Assembly: GCF_936916975.1 (NCBI RefSeq)
Contig: NZ_CAKZGO010000014.1
Coordinates: 1-64,000, forward strand
Source: an uncultured Dongia sp.
GTDB lineage: Bacteria > Pseudomonadota > Alphaproteobacteria > Dongiales > Dongiaceae
Length of the DNA stretch: 64,000 bases
Reading direction: 5' to 3'
Below the pieces are notes generated by a model. The model had not been told where the DNA came from. It did no database searches and saw only the letters and a program-made list of their open reading frames with translations. Below are positions 7,901-15,570 of this stretch, one piece after another; the first letter of the stretch is position 1, and each line of letters opens with the position of its first letter. The position numbers and the translations under genes are program-made.

Positions 7901-10803
7901 ATCTCGTTGAGGCTGTCGCCATGGGTTGCAAGTTCGCGGCGAATAAGGTCGCTGGCTGCCAACCCGGCGTCAGCGAGACGTCCGCGCTGAGCCACCATGG
8001 CAGCTTCAAGGGCGGTGGCGCGTTCCAGCACCTCGTTCACATTGGCGGTTATGGCGGTCTCGTTGGCGCGCATGCGCTCGTCGACGCTGTCGGCATGCTG
8101 GCTCATCGCCGCCTGCTGACGCTCGATCTCCCCGCGCATTTTGCCGAGCGCCTGGTCGCCGGCGGCCTGTAGCGACCGGGTGAGGGCGACGCCCTCCGCG
8201 TCCACTGCCGCACTCAACAGCGCCACGTTGGCGGCAAGTCCTGCTGCCATCTCGTTGAGGCTGACGGCGTGCTTGTCCAATTCGCCGCGCACCATGCCGC
8301 TGGCTTCCGTGCCGGCCGCCAGCAACCGCTCGCGCTGGCTGGCGATGGTGTTATCAAGGGCCTTGGTCTCGGCGACGATGGCAGCGACGCTGGCAGTGAC
8401 GGCGGATTCATTCTCGCGCAGGCGCTGCGCCAGGCGTTCGGCGGCACGGTCGGCCGCCTGTTCGAGGAGATGGCCCTGCGCCTCAATCGATGTGCCAAGG
8501 CGTCGATTGGCGGCATCCTGCGCATCGGAGAGAACGATAAGTCGTTCTTCCTGGCGCTTTAGCAAGACGGCAAAGCGGTCCGCATGGCTTTCGGCCGCCG
8601 TATCGAGATGGCCGGTGGCAAGCTCGACCGCAGCCACGATCGCTGCCTGACGCTGGTCGTTGGCGGCGCCAAGCTCGGCGATCCTGGTCGTCTCGGCTTC
8701 GATATTTTGCTTCAGGCGCTGGGCGGCGGCATCGGCTGCCAGCGCCAGGCGCTGTGCTTGATGATCCACCTTGCCCACCAGCGCCGCTGTCTGCTCGCCG
8801 GTGGTACCGGCCACGGCCTCGATCTCCTTCAGCAGTTCGGCAAAGCGCAGGCCGATCTGTTCGCCGACACGGCCGGTCGAGTCCTGGAAATCGCTGGCCT
8901 CGGCGCGCAAGGCGGTCTTCACCGCCTGATTCTGTTCGCTGATCTTGTCCATGAGTGCACGGATCATGGTGGCGGTATCGCCCGACATGCGGTCCAGTGA
9001 CCCGCGGAATTGCTCGGCGGCGGTGAGGGCGGCACTGGTCAGGCGCTCGGCCTGGGTGCGGGTGGTCTCCTCCAGCGCCGCATTGTCGCTGCGGGCGCGG
9101 GTCGAACTTTCGTTGACGATGTCGCCGATGCGGGTGAGGGAGGTGACGAAATCCTCCGCCAGGGTCTTCGCGGCGGCAACCGACAGATCGCCTTCCTCGC
9201 GCATCTGGCGCTGGATCTCGGCGGTCTTGCGCATGACTTCGCCGACCGTGGCGGTGGCGGTGGCGGAGACCAGTTCGTGATGACGGCGGAGCGTATTGGC
9301 AAAACGCTCGGCACTCGCTTCCGCTTGGTCGTGCATCTCGCGACTCTGGCGTTCGATGGCGGCGAGCACCGCGCTGATGCGCGTCTCGGTGGCGGCGGTG
9401 GCGGCGGCGATGCTGGCCTGCTCGGCCTCGGAACGGGCACCCAGCGTATCGCCGGCGACTTCAAAGCTCCGATCGAGCGCGGAGAGATGGCCCGCCATGG
9501 TCTGGTCCAATTGGCGGTAACGCTCAGCAATCTTGTCTTCCGCCTGCTTCAGGCTGGAAATCTCGCCGGCGATTTCGCCGCGCATGAGGGCAAAGGCATC
9601 GGTGGTGCGCTCTGCCAGACGTGCTGCCTGCGCCGTCAGCGCTGCCTGCAATTCCTCGCCGGCATCGAGTGCCTGGGCTTTCGCGGCATTGATGCCTTGC
9701 AGCTGCAGCGCCAGGCCCTGCGCCACGTCATTGGCGTGACGCCCGGCCAGGGTAGTGATCTCGACGACCACCTGGCGCAGCGCACCTTCCGCATCGGCGG
9801 TGTTGCGCTTGCCGGCTTCGATCGCGTCGCCGGCTTCGCGCGCCAGGCGCTCGAGTTGCTGGTTGAATTCCTTGGTGGCACGGCCGACGATATCGCTGAT
9901 GGTGGCCAATTGCTGGTCGCCGGCTTCCGCGAGCGCGCGCCCTTCGCGCCTCGCCGATTCACCCGCTTCGTCCAGCCTGCGGCCGATACCGGTGAGTTCG
10001 TTGCGCAGGCCTGCTGTGGCTTTCTCTGCACTGTCGGCGAGAATCTCCGCCTGCCGCTCCACCGCATCGCGCACTGTGGCACCGTGGTCGAGCACGCGGT
10101 CGAGAATGGCCGTGATGTCCTGGCGCCGCGCTTCGAAGGCAGCCACAACGCGGTCGACTGACTCGGTGGCGATGCCCTCAAGGGCGGTACTTTCCTGCTC
10201 GCCAGCACGCTTCAAGGCATCCTTCTGCTCGGCCAGAGTGGCTTGCATCTCGCCCAGCAGTTGGCGTTGCGTGGCCAGTTGCGCCTCGACAGCGCGGGTC
10301 TCGGCGCGGGCGGCCTCAGCTACATGGTCGAGATCGCCGCGCTGGTGCTGGAAGCGGCCCTCGATCTGCGACAGGGCTGCAGCGGCACCCTCGGTCGCAG
10401 CCTTCAACTCGATGGTCTGGCGGCGGATGGCGTCGGCGACATTGCTGACGCGCTGCTCCGCCTGTGGGTTGGGATAGGTCAGCATGTTGAGCTGCTGGGC
10501 AAGCAGCGCCGTCTGGCGTTCGAGATCGCGGCCGCGCATGACATAGCCGATGACGACCCAGACGAAGACCGCCGGGGCAAATAGTGCGATGATGATCTGG
10601 GCGAGTTCCGAGGGCAGCAGATCCTGGAGGTTCTCGAGGCCGACGGCATCGGCCACATGCCAGCCATAGGTGACGAACCACGCCAATGTCAGGACCGCAC
10701 CGAGCAGGACCGCGCGATGATGGTGCTTGGTGCCGGGGTCGCCGCCCGCAGCCGCTTTCAGCAGGCCGCGCGCTGTCCCGGTTTCCTGATCCCCTTTACC
10801 CAT
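4984..10803 (-). CDS. Giant two-TM coiled-coil protein, TipN/GPR-like polar organiser candidate
   Basis: A protein of about 1939 aa. After a short cytoplasmic N-terminus it has two membrane segments (about residues 31-50 and 68-88), then RGRDLERQTALLAQQL, then roughly 1750 residues of Ala/Glu/Gln/Arg-rich predicted coiled coil. A compact conserved-looking C-terminus ends with a segment containing AVLNAAIITADVGKLYLVMAK. Residues around 850-1100 contain tandem 116-residue repeats. This layout matches Caulobacter TipN and the Agrobacterium growth-pole-ring protein GPR, both large membrane-anchored coiled-coil polar proteins. Orthology is inference. The second Met is chosen because GAGGGG precedes it. 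It is monocistronic and convergent with the PAS gene. Confidence 0.75.
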   Translation of the reverse strand: MGKGDQETGTARGLLKAAAGGDPGTKHHHRAVLLGAVLTLAWFVTYGWHVADAVGLENLQDLLPSELAQIIIALFAPAVFVWVVIGYVMRGRDLERQTALLAQQLNMLTYPNPQAEQRVSNVADAIRRQTIELKAATEGAAAALSQIEGRFQHQRGDLDHVAEAARAETRAVEAQLATQRQLLGEMQATLAEQKDALKRAGEQESTALEGIATESVDRVVAAFEARRQDITAILDRVLDHGATVRDAVERQAEILADSAEKATAGLRNELTGIGRRLDEAGESARREGRALAEAGDQQLATISDIVGRATKEFNQQLERLAREAGDAIEAGKRNTADAEGALRQVVVEITTLAGRHANDVAQGLALQLQGINAAKAQALDAGEELQAALTAQAARLAERTTDAFALMRGEIAGEISSLKQAEDKIAERYRQLDQTMAGHLSALDRSFEVAGDTLGARSEAEQASIAAATAATETRISAVLAAIERQSREMHDQAEASAERFANTLRRHHELVSATATATVGEVMRKTAEIQRQMREEGDLSVAAAKTLAEDFVTSLTRIGDIVNESSTRARSDNAALEETTRTQAERLTSAALTAAEQFRGSLDRMSGDTATMIRALMDKISEQNQAVKTALRAEASDFQDSTGRVGEQIGLRFAELLKEIEAVAGTTGEQTAALVGKVDHQAQRLALAADAAAQRLKQNIEAETTRIAELGAANDQRQAAIVAAVELATGHLDTAAESHADRFAVLLKRQEERLIVLSDAQDAANRRLGTSIEAQGHLLEQAADRAAERLAQRLRENESAVTASVAAIVAETKALDNTIASQRERLLAAGTEASGMVRGELDKHAVSLNEMAAGLAANVALLSAAVDAEGVALTRSLQAAGDQALGKMRGEIERQQAAMSQHADSVDERMRANETAITANVNEVLERATALEAAMVAQRGRLADAGLAASDLIRRELATHGDSLNEMAAGLAAKVALLSATVGSESNNLSAALQASTDQALEKLRAEIERQQAAMDTHANSVDVRLRANEAAITGNVTEVLERAAALETAMAAQRARLAEAGIAASDLIRGELTAHGDSLHQMSEDLAGKVKQLSDAVAAESLAMAGAVQSAGDGAIARLKGEIERQISGMEGLTATLITRTTALDGTILSQRDQLVESATAAAEGFRDILRRQADEFVNAAEAVASRSAALEGVTHAQRDELIAASKNAAEHFAGALRLQAQEIAAATAAAVQQTEGLGAAARVQAENLAAMMAESTRRFEEVTAEHGEALAGAGERAGDTVRARLADQYAEIDRRFGDIITHSDRLHASADEQAITLGKAAEQAAQVAIAMRDALADQAKQSNLAGLEINERALEAGRVMQRQASDLADALQAIVQKNAANLKAATETAGLQAIELGQTLMRQNDDLGVALTRTQAATSEIRNALQIQIDELSAVTQKVEVEARVIGTVFRTEADTLREAATKASGTAGELQQQMREGLSALEAVASRALEKSELLHQDVTRQSELVKAATEEGGKRTAELAGLYEGHARQLSEASEMARDKLEQMGRSLTAQAEILSTITDQAVGRQQQLNVTLGQRVEQLSAVGKEGQHQLSTLNISAQNLAEFLRATTTESTREAKETIQLFRDGAEALSQVTKKAAQQVSGVKAAVAEQITELSDLSVKVHDMAEQVRGQLRAQAKEFSDAALSAKASAEGARGDAQQASEILNRQVESLAQAAARMNQHLSGLGTDIDKRIDSMSRAAENAAGRVGAIGQSFERQAEGFGRALDLAQSKAAELGEVFRGQSLELAKTSQIALERIDKLRETQNNSTRDSFLRAASVMIEELNGLALDIHSLLDNEIPEDIWKRYREGDRSIFARRLFRNKDSYVIPAIEQRYQRDERFHDIVDRYIKKFEDLLTQSAKADPEAVLNAAIITADVGKLYLVMAKSLGRGGEN
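7216..8259 (-). repeat. Tandem 348-bp (116-residue) repeats inside the giant coiled-coil gene
   Basis: Three consecutive 348-bp units. The motif encoding LNEMAAGLAA recurs exactly 348 bp apart (minus-strand positions about 8259 and 7911, with a degenerate third copy near 7563). Each unit also carries GEIERQQAAM-like, LRANEAAIT-like and GRLADAGLAASDLIR-like segments. Units one and two are very similar and unit three diverges. This indicates recent internal duplication lengthening the coiled coil. Confidence 0.8.
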
Positions 10804-10955
10804 CACAAGCCCCTCACACGCCCTTGGCCGCCCGAACATGCTGCATGTAGAGCGCGACGCGGCCGCAACCCCAACCCATAGCTCAGGCAGTAAATGAAGG
10901 GATTACACTAAGCCATTGTTCCAACAGGTGCAATTGCCGGCGCGTGACAAGGCCG

Positions 10956-10993
10956 TAAAAACAACGGCCTCACCCGATCCGGGTGAGGCCGTT
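10956..10993 (-). terminator. Rho-independent terminator of the EF-hand gene
   Basis: AACGGCCTCACCC and GGGTGAGGCCGTT form a perfect 13-bp stem, extendable to 14 bp, around GATCC. Read on the minus strand it is followed by GTTTTT. It lies 43 bp after the EF-hand stop codon. The rest of 10804-10955 is the presumed promoter region of the giant gene, where I identify no specific motif. Confidence 0.88.
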
Positions 10994-11036
10994 GAGAATC
11001 ACTCACGTGGCGCAATGCGGGCGCTCGCGGCCGGGA

Positions 11037-11471
11037 TCAATTTCGGTCTTGGTCGCGGCCATCGGTCCGGCGGATGAAGGGATTTTTGTCGCCCCGATAC
11101 CGGTCGTCGTCCCAGTCTCGTTGATCCCAGCCGCCCTGGCTATTGCCGGTCTGGCTTTTGTGCCAGGACTTGCTCGTGTTGTAGCTCGCGTAGCGCCGAT
11201 TCAGATATTCATTGAGGTAGCTCTGGTATTCGGCCCGGGTGAGATGCTTCTTGGGCACGCCGTTCAGCCGATCATAGCCGTGCTTTTCGGCCCATTTCCA
11301 TTCCTTCTTGCTGATCAGACCGTCGCGGTTCTGGTCGACCTGAGCCCAAGCCTGTCTGTCGTTGTAGATCTTGTGTTCCTTGGCGGCGGCGGGGCTCGCG
11401 GTCGCCAGTGCGGCGCTGGCCACCACGGCCAAGACGGCGGCGAGGGAGCCAAAGCGCGTGGCAATCGACAT
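11037..11471 (-). CDS. Secreted EF-hand calcium-binding protein
   Basis: A 144-residue exported protein. The start MSIATRF is preceded by AAGGAA and begins a signal peptide (hydrophobic core LAAVLAVVASAALA, cleavage near SPAAAKE). One clear EF-hand loop, DQNRDGLISKKEW, follows at about residues 45-57. A possible second, degenerate hand lies around LTRAEYQSYLNEYLNRR. The C-terminus is Asp/Arg/Trp-rich and low in complexity. It probably binds Ca2+ in the periplasm; the role is unknown. A strong terminator follows. Confidence 0.8.
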   Translation of the reverse strand: MSIATRFGSLAAVLAVVASAALATASPAAAKEHKIYNDRQAWAQVDQNRDGLISKKEWKWAEKHGYDRLNGVPKKHLTRAEYQSYLNEYLNRRYASYNTSKSWHKSQTGNSQGGWDQRDWDDDRYRGDKNPFIRRTDGRDQDRN

Positions 11472-11588
11472 GATCGTTCCTTCCCTGAAGCAGCGCCATC
11501 CGGGCGCCGACATGAAGTTCCACGGTAGGAACAGACGAACCCCGCGACAGGGTTCGATCACGTTCAGGTGACGGTATCAGCCGACGAT

Positions 11589-13742
11589 CTACGCGGCCTT
11601 GCTGCCGTGTTTCTGCAGCAATCCCAGGATTTCCGCCGCGGCCTTGGGAATATTGGTGCCGGGGCCGAAAATGGCAGCGACACCGGCTTCGCGCAGCATC
11701 GGGTAATCCTGCGCCGGGATGACGCCGCCGCAGATGACGCGGATGTCGTCGGCACCCTGATCCTTCAAGGCCTGGATCAGTTGCGGCACCAGGGTCTTGT
11801 GCCCCGCCGCCTGTGACGAGACACCGATGACGTGGACGTCGTTCTCGATCGCCTGGCGCGCGGCCTCTTCCGGGATCTGGAACAGCGGCCCCACATCGAC
11901 ATCGAAGCCGAGATCGGCAAAGGCGGTGGCGATGATCTTGGCGCCGCGGTCATGGCCGTCCTGGCCCAGCTTCACCACCAGCATGCGCGGCCGCCTGCCT
12001 TCGGCGGTGGCGAAATCCTGGATGCTGCGCTGGATGGCGGCAAAGTCAGCGTCGTCGCGATAGGCGGCGCCATAGACGCCGGCGATCGAGCGGATCTCCG
12101 CCTTGTGGCGCGTGTAGACGACTTCAAGCGCGCTGGAGACTTCGCCCACGGACGCGCGGGCGCGCATCGCGTCGACCGCAAGTGCCAGCAGATTGCCACT
12201 GCCCTCCTTGGCGGCCTGGGTGAGGGCGTCGAGCGCTGCCTTTACCTTGACCGGGTCGCGCTTCGCCTTCATGGCGTTCAGCCGTTCGATCTGCGACAGG
12301 CGCACCTTGCTGTTGTCGATGTCGAGCACGTCGACATGGGTCGCCTCGTTGGATTGGTATTTGTTGACGCCGACGATGATGTCCTCGCCGCGATCAATGC
12401 GCGCCTGGCGCTTGGCGGCCGCTTCCTCGATGCGCAGTTTCGGCATGCCGCTTTCGACCGCTTTGGTCATGCCGCCCAATGCTTCCACTTCCGCGATCAG
12501 CTTCTCGGCATGGGCGACCAGGCTTGCGGTCAGGTTCTCGACGTAATAGCTGCCGGCCAAGGGATCGATGACGGCCGGAATGCCGCTCTCCTCCTGGATC
12601 ACCAGTTGCGTGTTGCGTGCGATGTTGGCGGAAAAGGGTGTCGGCAAGGCGATGGCTTCATCCAGCGCATTGGTGTGCAGCGATTGCGTGCCGCCGAGCA
12701 CCGCCGCCATCGCTTCGATGGTCGTCCGGATCACGTTGTTATAGGGATCCTGCTCCTGCAGCGAGACGCCGGACGTTTGACAATGCGTGCGCAGTGCCGA
12801 GGATTGCGGGTCCTTTGGGTCGAACTGCACCATCATCTTCGCCCACAGATAGCGCGCGGCGCGGAGCTTGGCGATCTCCATGAAGAAGTTCATGCCGATG
12901 GCAAAGAAGAAGGAGAGGCGCGGTGCGAATTCGTCGACCTTCAAACCCTTCGACAAAGCGGCGCGCACATATTCGAGACCATCAGCCAAGGTGAAGGCCA
13001 ATTCCTGCACCGCATTGGCTCCGGCTTCCTGCATGTGATAGCCGCTGATCGAAATCGAATTGAATTTCGGCATGTTCTGCGCGGTGTATTCGATGATGTC
13101 GGCAACGATGCGCATCGAGGGTGCCGGCGGATAGATATAGGTGTTGCGGACCATGAACTCCTTGAGGATGTCGTTCTGGATCGTGCCCGACAATTTCGCC
13201 GCCGGCACGCCCTGCTCCTCACCGGCGACGATGAAGGCCGCCAGCACGGGGAGGACCGCGCCGTTCATGGTCATGCTGACCGACATCTTGTCCAAGGGGA
13301 TGCCGTCGAACAGGATCTTCATGTCCTCGACGGAATCGATGGCGACGCCGGCCTTGCCCACATCGCCCATGACGCGCGGATGGTCGCTGTCGTAACCGCG
13401 ATGTGTCGCTAGGTCGAAGGCGACGGAAAGGCCCATCTGCCCGCGGCGCAGATTCTCGCGGTAGAAGGCGTTGGAATCCTCGGCGGTGGAAAACCCGGCA
13501 TATTGCCTGATGGTCCAGGGGCGGTTGGCATACATGGTGGCACGCGGGCCGCGGGTATAGGGTGCGAGGCCCGGCAGCGAGCCCAGGCTCTCCAGCCCCT
13601 CGAGGTCGGCTTCCGTGTAGAGCGCCTTCAGCGTGATACCTTCCGGCGTGGCGCGGTCGAGGCTTGCCGGATCGGCGCCTTTCAGGTCCTTTGCGGCCAG
13701 CTTCTGCCAGTCAGCCAGGGTCTTTTTCGGAAAATCCGCCAC
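11589..13742 (-). CDS. scpA: Methylmalonyl-CoA mutase, single-chain type
   Basis: An adenosylcobalamin-dependent mutase of 717 aa that interconverts (R)-methylmalonyl-CoA and succinyl-CoA in propionate, odd-chain and branched-chain catabolism. The N-terminal TIM-barrel carries the substrate-site segment [20 protein letters not shown]. The C-terminal B12 domain (about residues 585-715) has the cobalt-ligand motif [10 protein letters not shown]. The track starts at one GTG; a second GTG two codons later lies 7 bp after AGGAGG and is preferred. No small subunit or MeaB chaperone gene is adjacent. It could equally be named mcmA or mutB. Confidence 0.93.
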   Translation of the reverse strand: MADFPKKTLADWQKLAAKDLKGADPASLDRATPEGITLKALYTEADLEGLESLGSLPGLAPYTRGPRATMYANRPWTIRQYAGFSTAEDSNAFYRENLRRGQMGLSVAFDLATHRGYDSDHPRVMGDVGKAGVAIDSVEDMKILFDGIPLDKMSVSMTMNGAVLPVLAAFIVAGEEQGVPAAKLSGTIQNDILKEFMVRNTYIYPPAPSMRIVADIIEYTAQNMPKFNSISISGYHMQEAGANAVQELAFTLADGLEYVRAALSKGLKVDEFAPRLSFFFAIGMNFFMEIAKLRAARYLWAKMMVQFDPKDPQSSALRTHCQTSGVSLQEQDPYNNVIRTTIEAMAAVLGGTQSLHTNALDEAIALPTPFSANIARNTQLVIQEESGIPAVIDPLAGSYYVENLTASLVAHAEKLIAEVEALGGMTKAVESGMPKLRIEEAAAKRQARIDRGEDIIVGVNKYQSNEATHVDVLDIDNSKVRLSQIERLNAMKAKRDPVKVKAALDALTQAAKEGSGNLLALAVDAMRARASVGEVSSALEVVYTRHKAEIRSIAGVYGAAYRDDADFAAIQRSIQDFATAEGRRPRMLVVKLGQDGHDRGAKIIATAFADLGFDVDVGPLFQIPEEAARQAIENDVHVIGVSSQAAGHKTLVPQLIQALKDQGADDIRVICGGVIPAQDYPMLREAGVAAIFGPGTNIPKAAAEILGLLQKHGSKAA

Positions 13743-13865
13743 GTCCACTCCTCCTCAGGCATCTTCTGAGCTGCATTCTTTCGCAGTGCAGCATTTCGCG
13801 CAAGGTAGCAGAGCGGGGGCGGCGGAGTCCAGACGACCCCTCGGTCCCGGGTTCTCGGGTGGGGC

Positions 13866-14918
13866 TCAGCGCGGTGTCAGGTGCAGGATCTGGTCCTCGC
13901 CATTGGTGGTGGCGAGATAGAGGCTGCCGTCAGGCGCTTCAGCAATGTCGCGCAGGCGGCCGAAATCGTCGTCGATCAGAATCTCCGTCTTTGCGACCTT
14001 GTCGCCGTCGAGCTTGAGGTGATAAAGGCGCCCGGTTTTCAATGCCACGAACAGGATGTCGCCTTGCCAATCGGGGAAAGCATTGCCGCGATAGAAGATG
14101 AGATCCGAGATTGCGATGGTGGAATCCCGCTCGAACTCGGCGATGGCGGGATGGTAATCGGCAAGGCCGTTGCAGTCATTGATGCCGCGGCATGTCGGCC
14201 AACCGTAATTGCCGCCCTTCACGATGCGGTTGAGTTCATCCTGACTGTCCGGTCCATGCTCGGTCGACCAAAGATCGCCACTATCAGGACGGAAGGCGAG
14301 GCCCTGCGGGTTGCGATGGCCGAAGCTCCACACCGGCGACTTTGGAAACGGATTGTCGGCAGGGATTGTGCCATCTCGGTTCACGCGAAAGATCTTGCCG
14401 TGGGGCTTTGATGGATTCTGCGCGGCTTCGGCATCGGTCGCATCGCCCATGCTGGCATAGAGCATGCCGTCGGGCGAGACCTCGACGCGACAGCCATTGT
14501 GCCAGCGCGCGCCGGGCAGATCGTCGATCAACACCAGCTCGTCCTGCAGCGCGTTGTCCTGCAACGTGAAGCGCGACAGGCGATTGCCGGCGCGCAGCAT
14601 CGCGCCGGTGGAATAGCAGAGGTAGAGCTGGCCATTGGTGGCGAAATCAGGATCGAGCGCCATGCCCATCAGGCCGGCTTCGCTTTGGACACGTATATCC
14701 GGCAGGCCGCCAACGGTTTGCGCCTTGCCGGTCGCCGGATCGATGATCCGCAGACGGCCCGGCCGTTCGGTCACCAGCAGGCGACCATCCGGGGCGACCG
14801 CGATCGACCAGGGATATTCCAGCCCGTCCGTGAGGGTGGTGACCTTGAAGGACGTTTCAGCCTGTGCCTGCAATGTGAAGAGCATGAACGGCAGTAGTGC
14901 CAGCAGAAGTCGGCGCAT
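13866..14918 (-). CDS. PQQ-dependent soluble aldose-sugar dehydrogenase family protein
   Basis: A 350-residue exported six-bladed beta-propeller of the glucose/sorbosone dehydrogenase family (E. coli Asd/YliI type). It begins with a signal peptide (MRRLLLALLPFMLFTLQAQA). Family motifs include LEYPWSIAVAPDGRLLVTERPGR, GLMGMALDPDF and SFGHRNPQGLAF. It would oxidise aldoses in the periplasm using PQQ, passing electrons to the respiratory chain. AGGGAT precedes the ATG. It lies between scpA and a helical hypothetical on the same strand but with gaps over 50 bp, so cotranscription is uncertain. Confidence 0.88.
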   Translation of the reverse strand: MRRLLLALLPFMLFTLQAQAETSFKVTTLTDGLEYPWSIAVAPDGRLLVTERPGRLRIIDPATGKAQTVGGLPDIRVQSEAGLMGMALDPDFATNGQLYLCYSTGAMLRAGNRLSRFTLQDNALQDELVLIDDLPGARWHNGCRVEVSPDGMLYASMGDATDAEAAQNPSKPHGKIFRVNRDGTIPADNPFPKSPVWSFGHRNPQGLAFRPDSGDLWSTEHGPDSQDELNRIVKGGNYGWPTCRGINDCNGLADYHPAIAEFERDSTIAISDLIFYRGNAFPDWQGDILFVALKTGRLYHLKLDGDKVAKTEILIDDDFGRLRDIAEAPDGSLYLATTNGEDQILHLTPR

Positions 14919-14973
14919 GATCCCTCCACAAGATGATATCGAGATGTGGGCTGCCGTGGCGCGGGATCAAGCC

Positions 14974-15501
14974 TTATAGCTGCATCAAAGCGTCGATCTG
15001 CGCCTGGTCGATGACATGGTCGTCGCCATGGATGATGGCCGAGGCCTGGCCGATGAGGTCCTGCAGGTTCTGCGAGGCGCGGGCCGCGACGTGGCGGGTC
15101 TGTTCCTCATTACCTTCGGCGAGGATCACGTCGAGGCGCTTGATCGAGATGGCAATGAGACGGTTCATCTCGCGCACCAGCTGGTCGAAGGGCTCCTTGT
15201 ATTGCGGCGGCGAATGGGGATAGGCCTCGATCGCCAGTTCGCGGTCGGCAATACCGGAATGGCGGAAGTGGTCAGTGTATTCCAGCGGTTCCCAGGCCTT
15301 GCAATCATCGAGACATTCCGGCGCATCCGGCACGATCTCAAGCAGCATGACGATTTCGTTGATGTGGTTGAGATAGTCGGTCGCCAGCAGCGATCTTTCA
15401 TTGACGTTGGAGCCGACGGCCCGCGCGCAGAGCGCGCGATAACGCTGCTCAGCTTCGGCTGCTGCGGCCTGTGGTTGGGTGACGCTCATACCTTCCGTCA
15501 T
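14974..15501 (-). CDS. Helical conserved hypothetical protein
   Basis: About 175 residues, predicted all-helical and acidic, with no signal or TM segment. Visible segments include DYLNHINEIVMLLEIVPDAPE and FDQLVREMNRLIAISIKRLD, suggesting a four-helix-bundle fold. I do not recognise a family; the pattern of His and Glu residues is not a clear hemerythrin. The start is uncertain: the first ATG lacks a good SD, and an in-frame ATG at 15489 has GGAAGG too close upstream. It is downstream of and on the same strand as the adenylate cyclase, with a 69-bp gap. Confidence 0.6.
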   Translation of the reverse strand: MTEGMSVTQPQAAAAEAEQRYRALCARAVGSNVNERSLLATDYLNHINEIVMLLEIVPDAPECLDDCKAWEPLEYTDHFRHSGIADRELAIEAYPHSPPQYKEPFDQLVREMNRLIAISIKRLDVILAEGNEEQTRHVAARASQNLQDLIGQASAIIHGDDHVIDQAQIDALMQL

Positions 15502-15570
15502 GATCCAAAAAGAACCACTAAGTCAAGCTGATAGCGCCGATAACACACTGTGCTATGGTTAAATTCAGAT

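Noticed and set aside
4984-10839. Many long plus-strand ORFs opposite the giant gene (up to 383 aa)
   Set aside because: They are antisense shadows created by GC-rich codon bias; none has a convincing start or domain.
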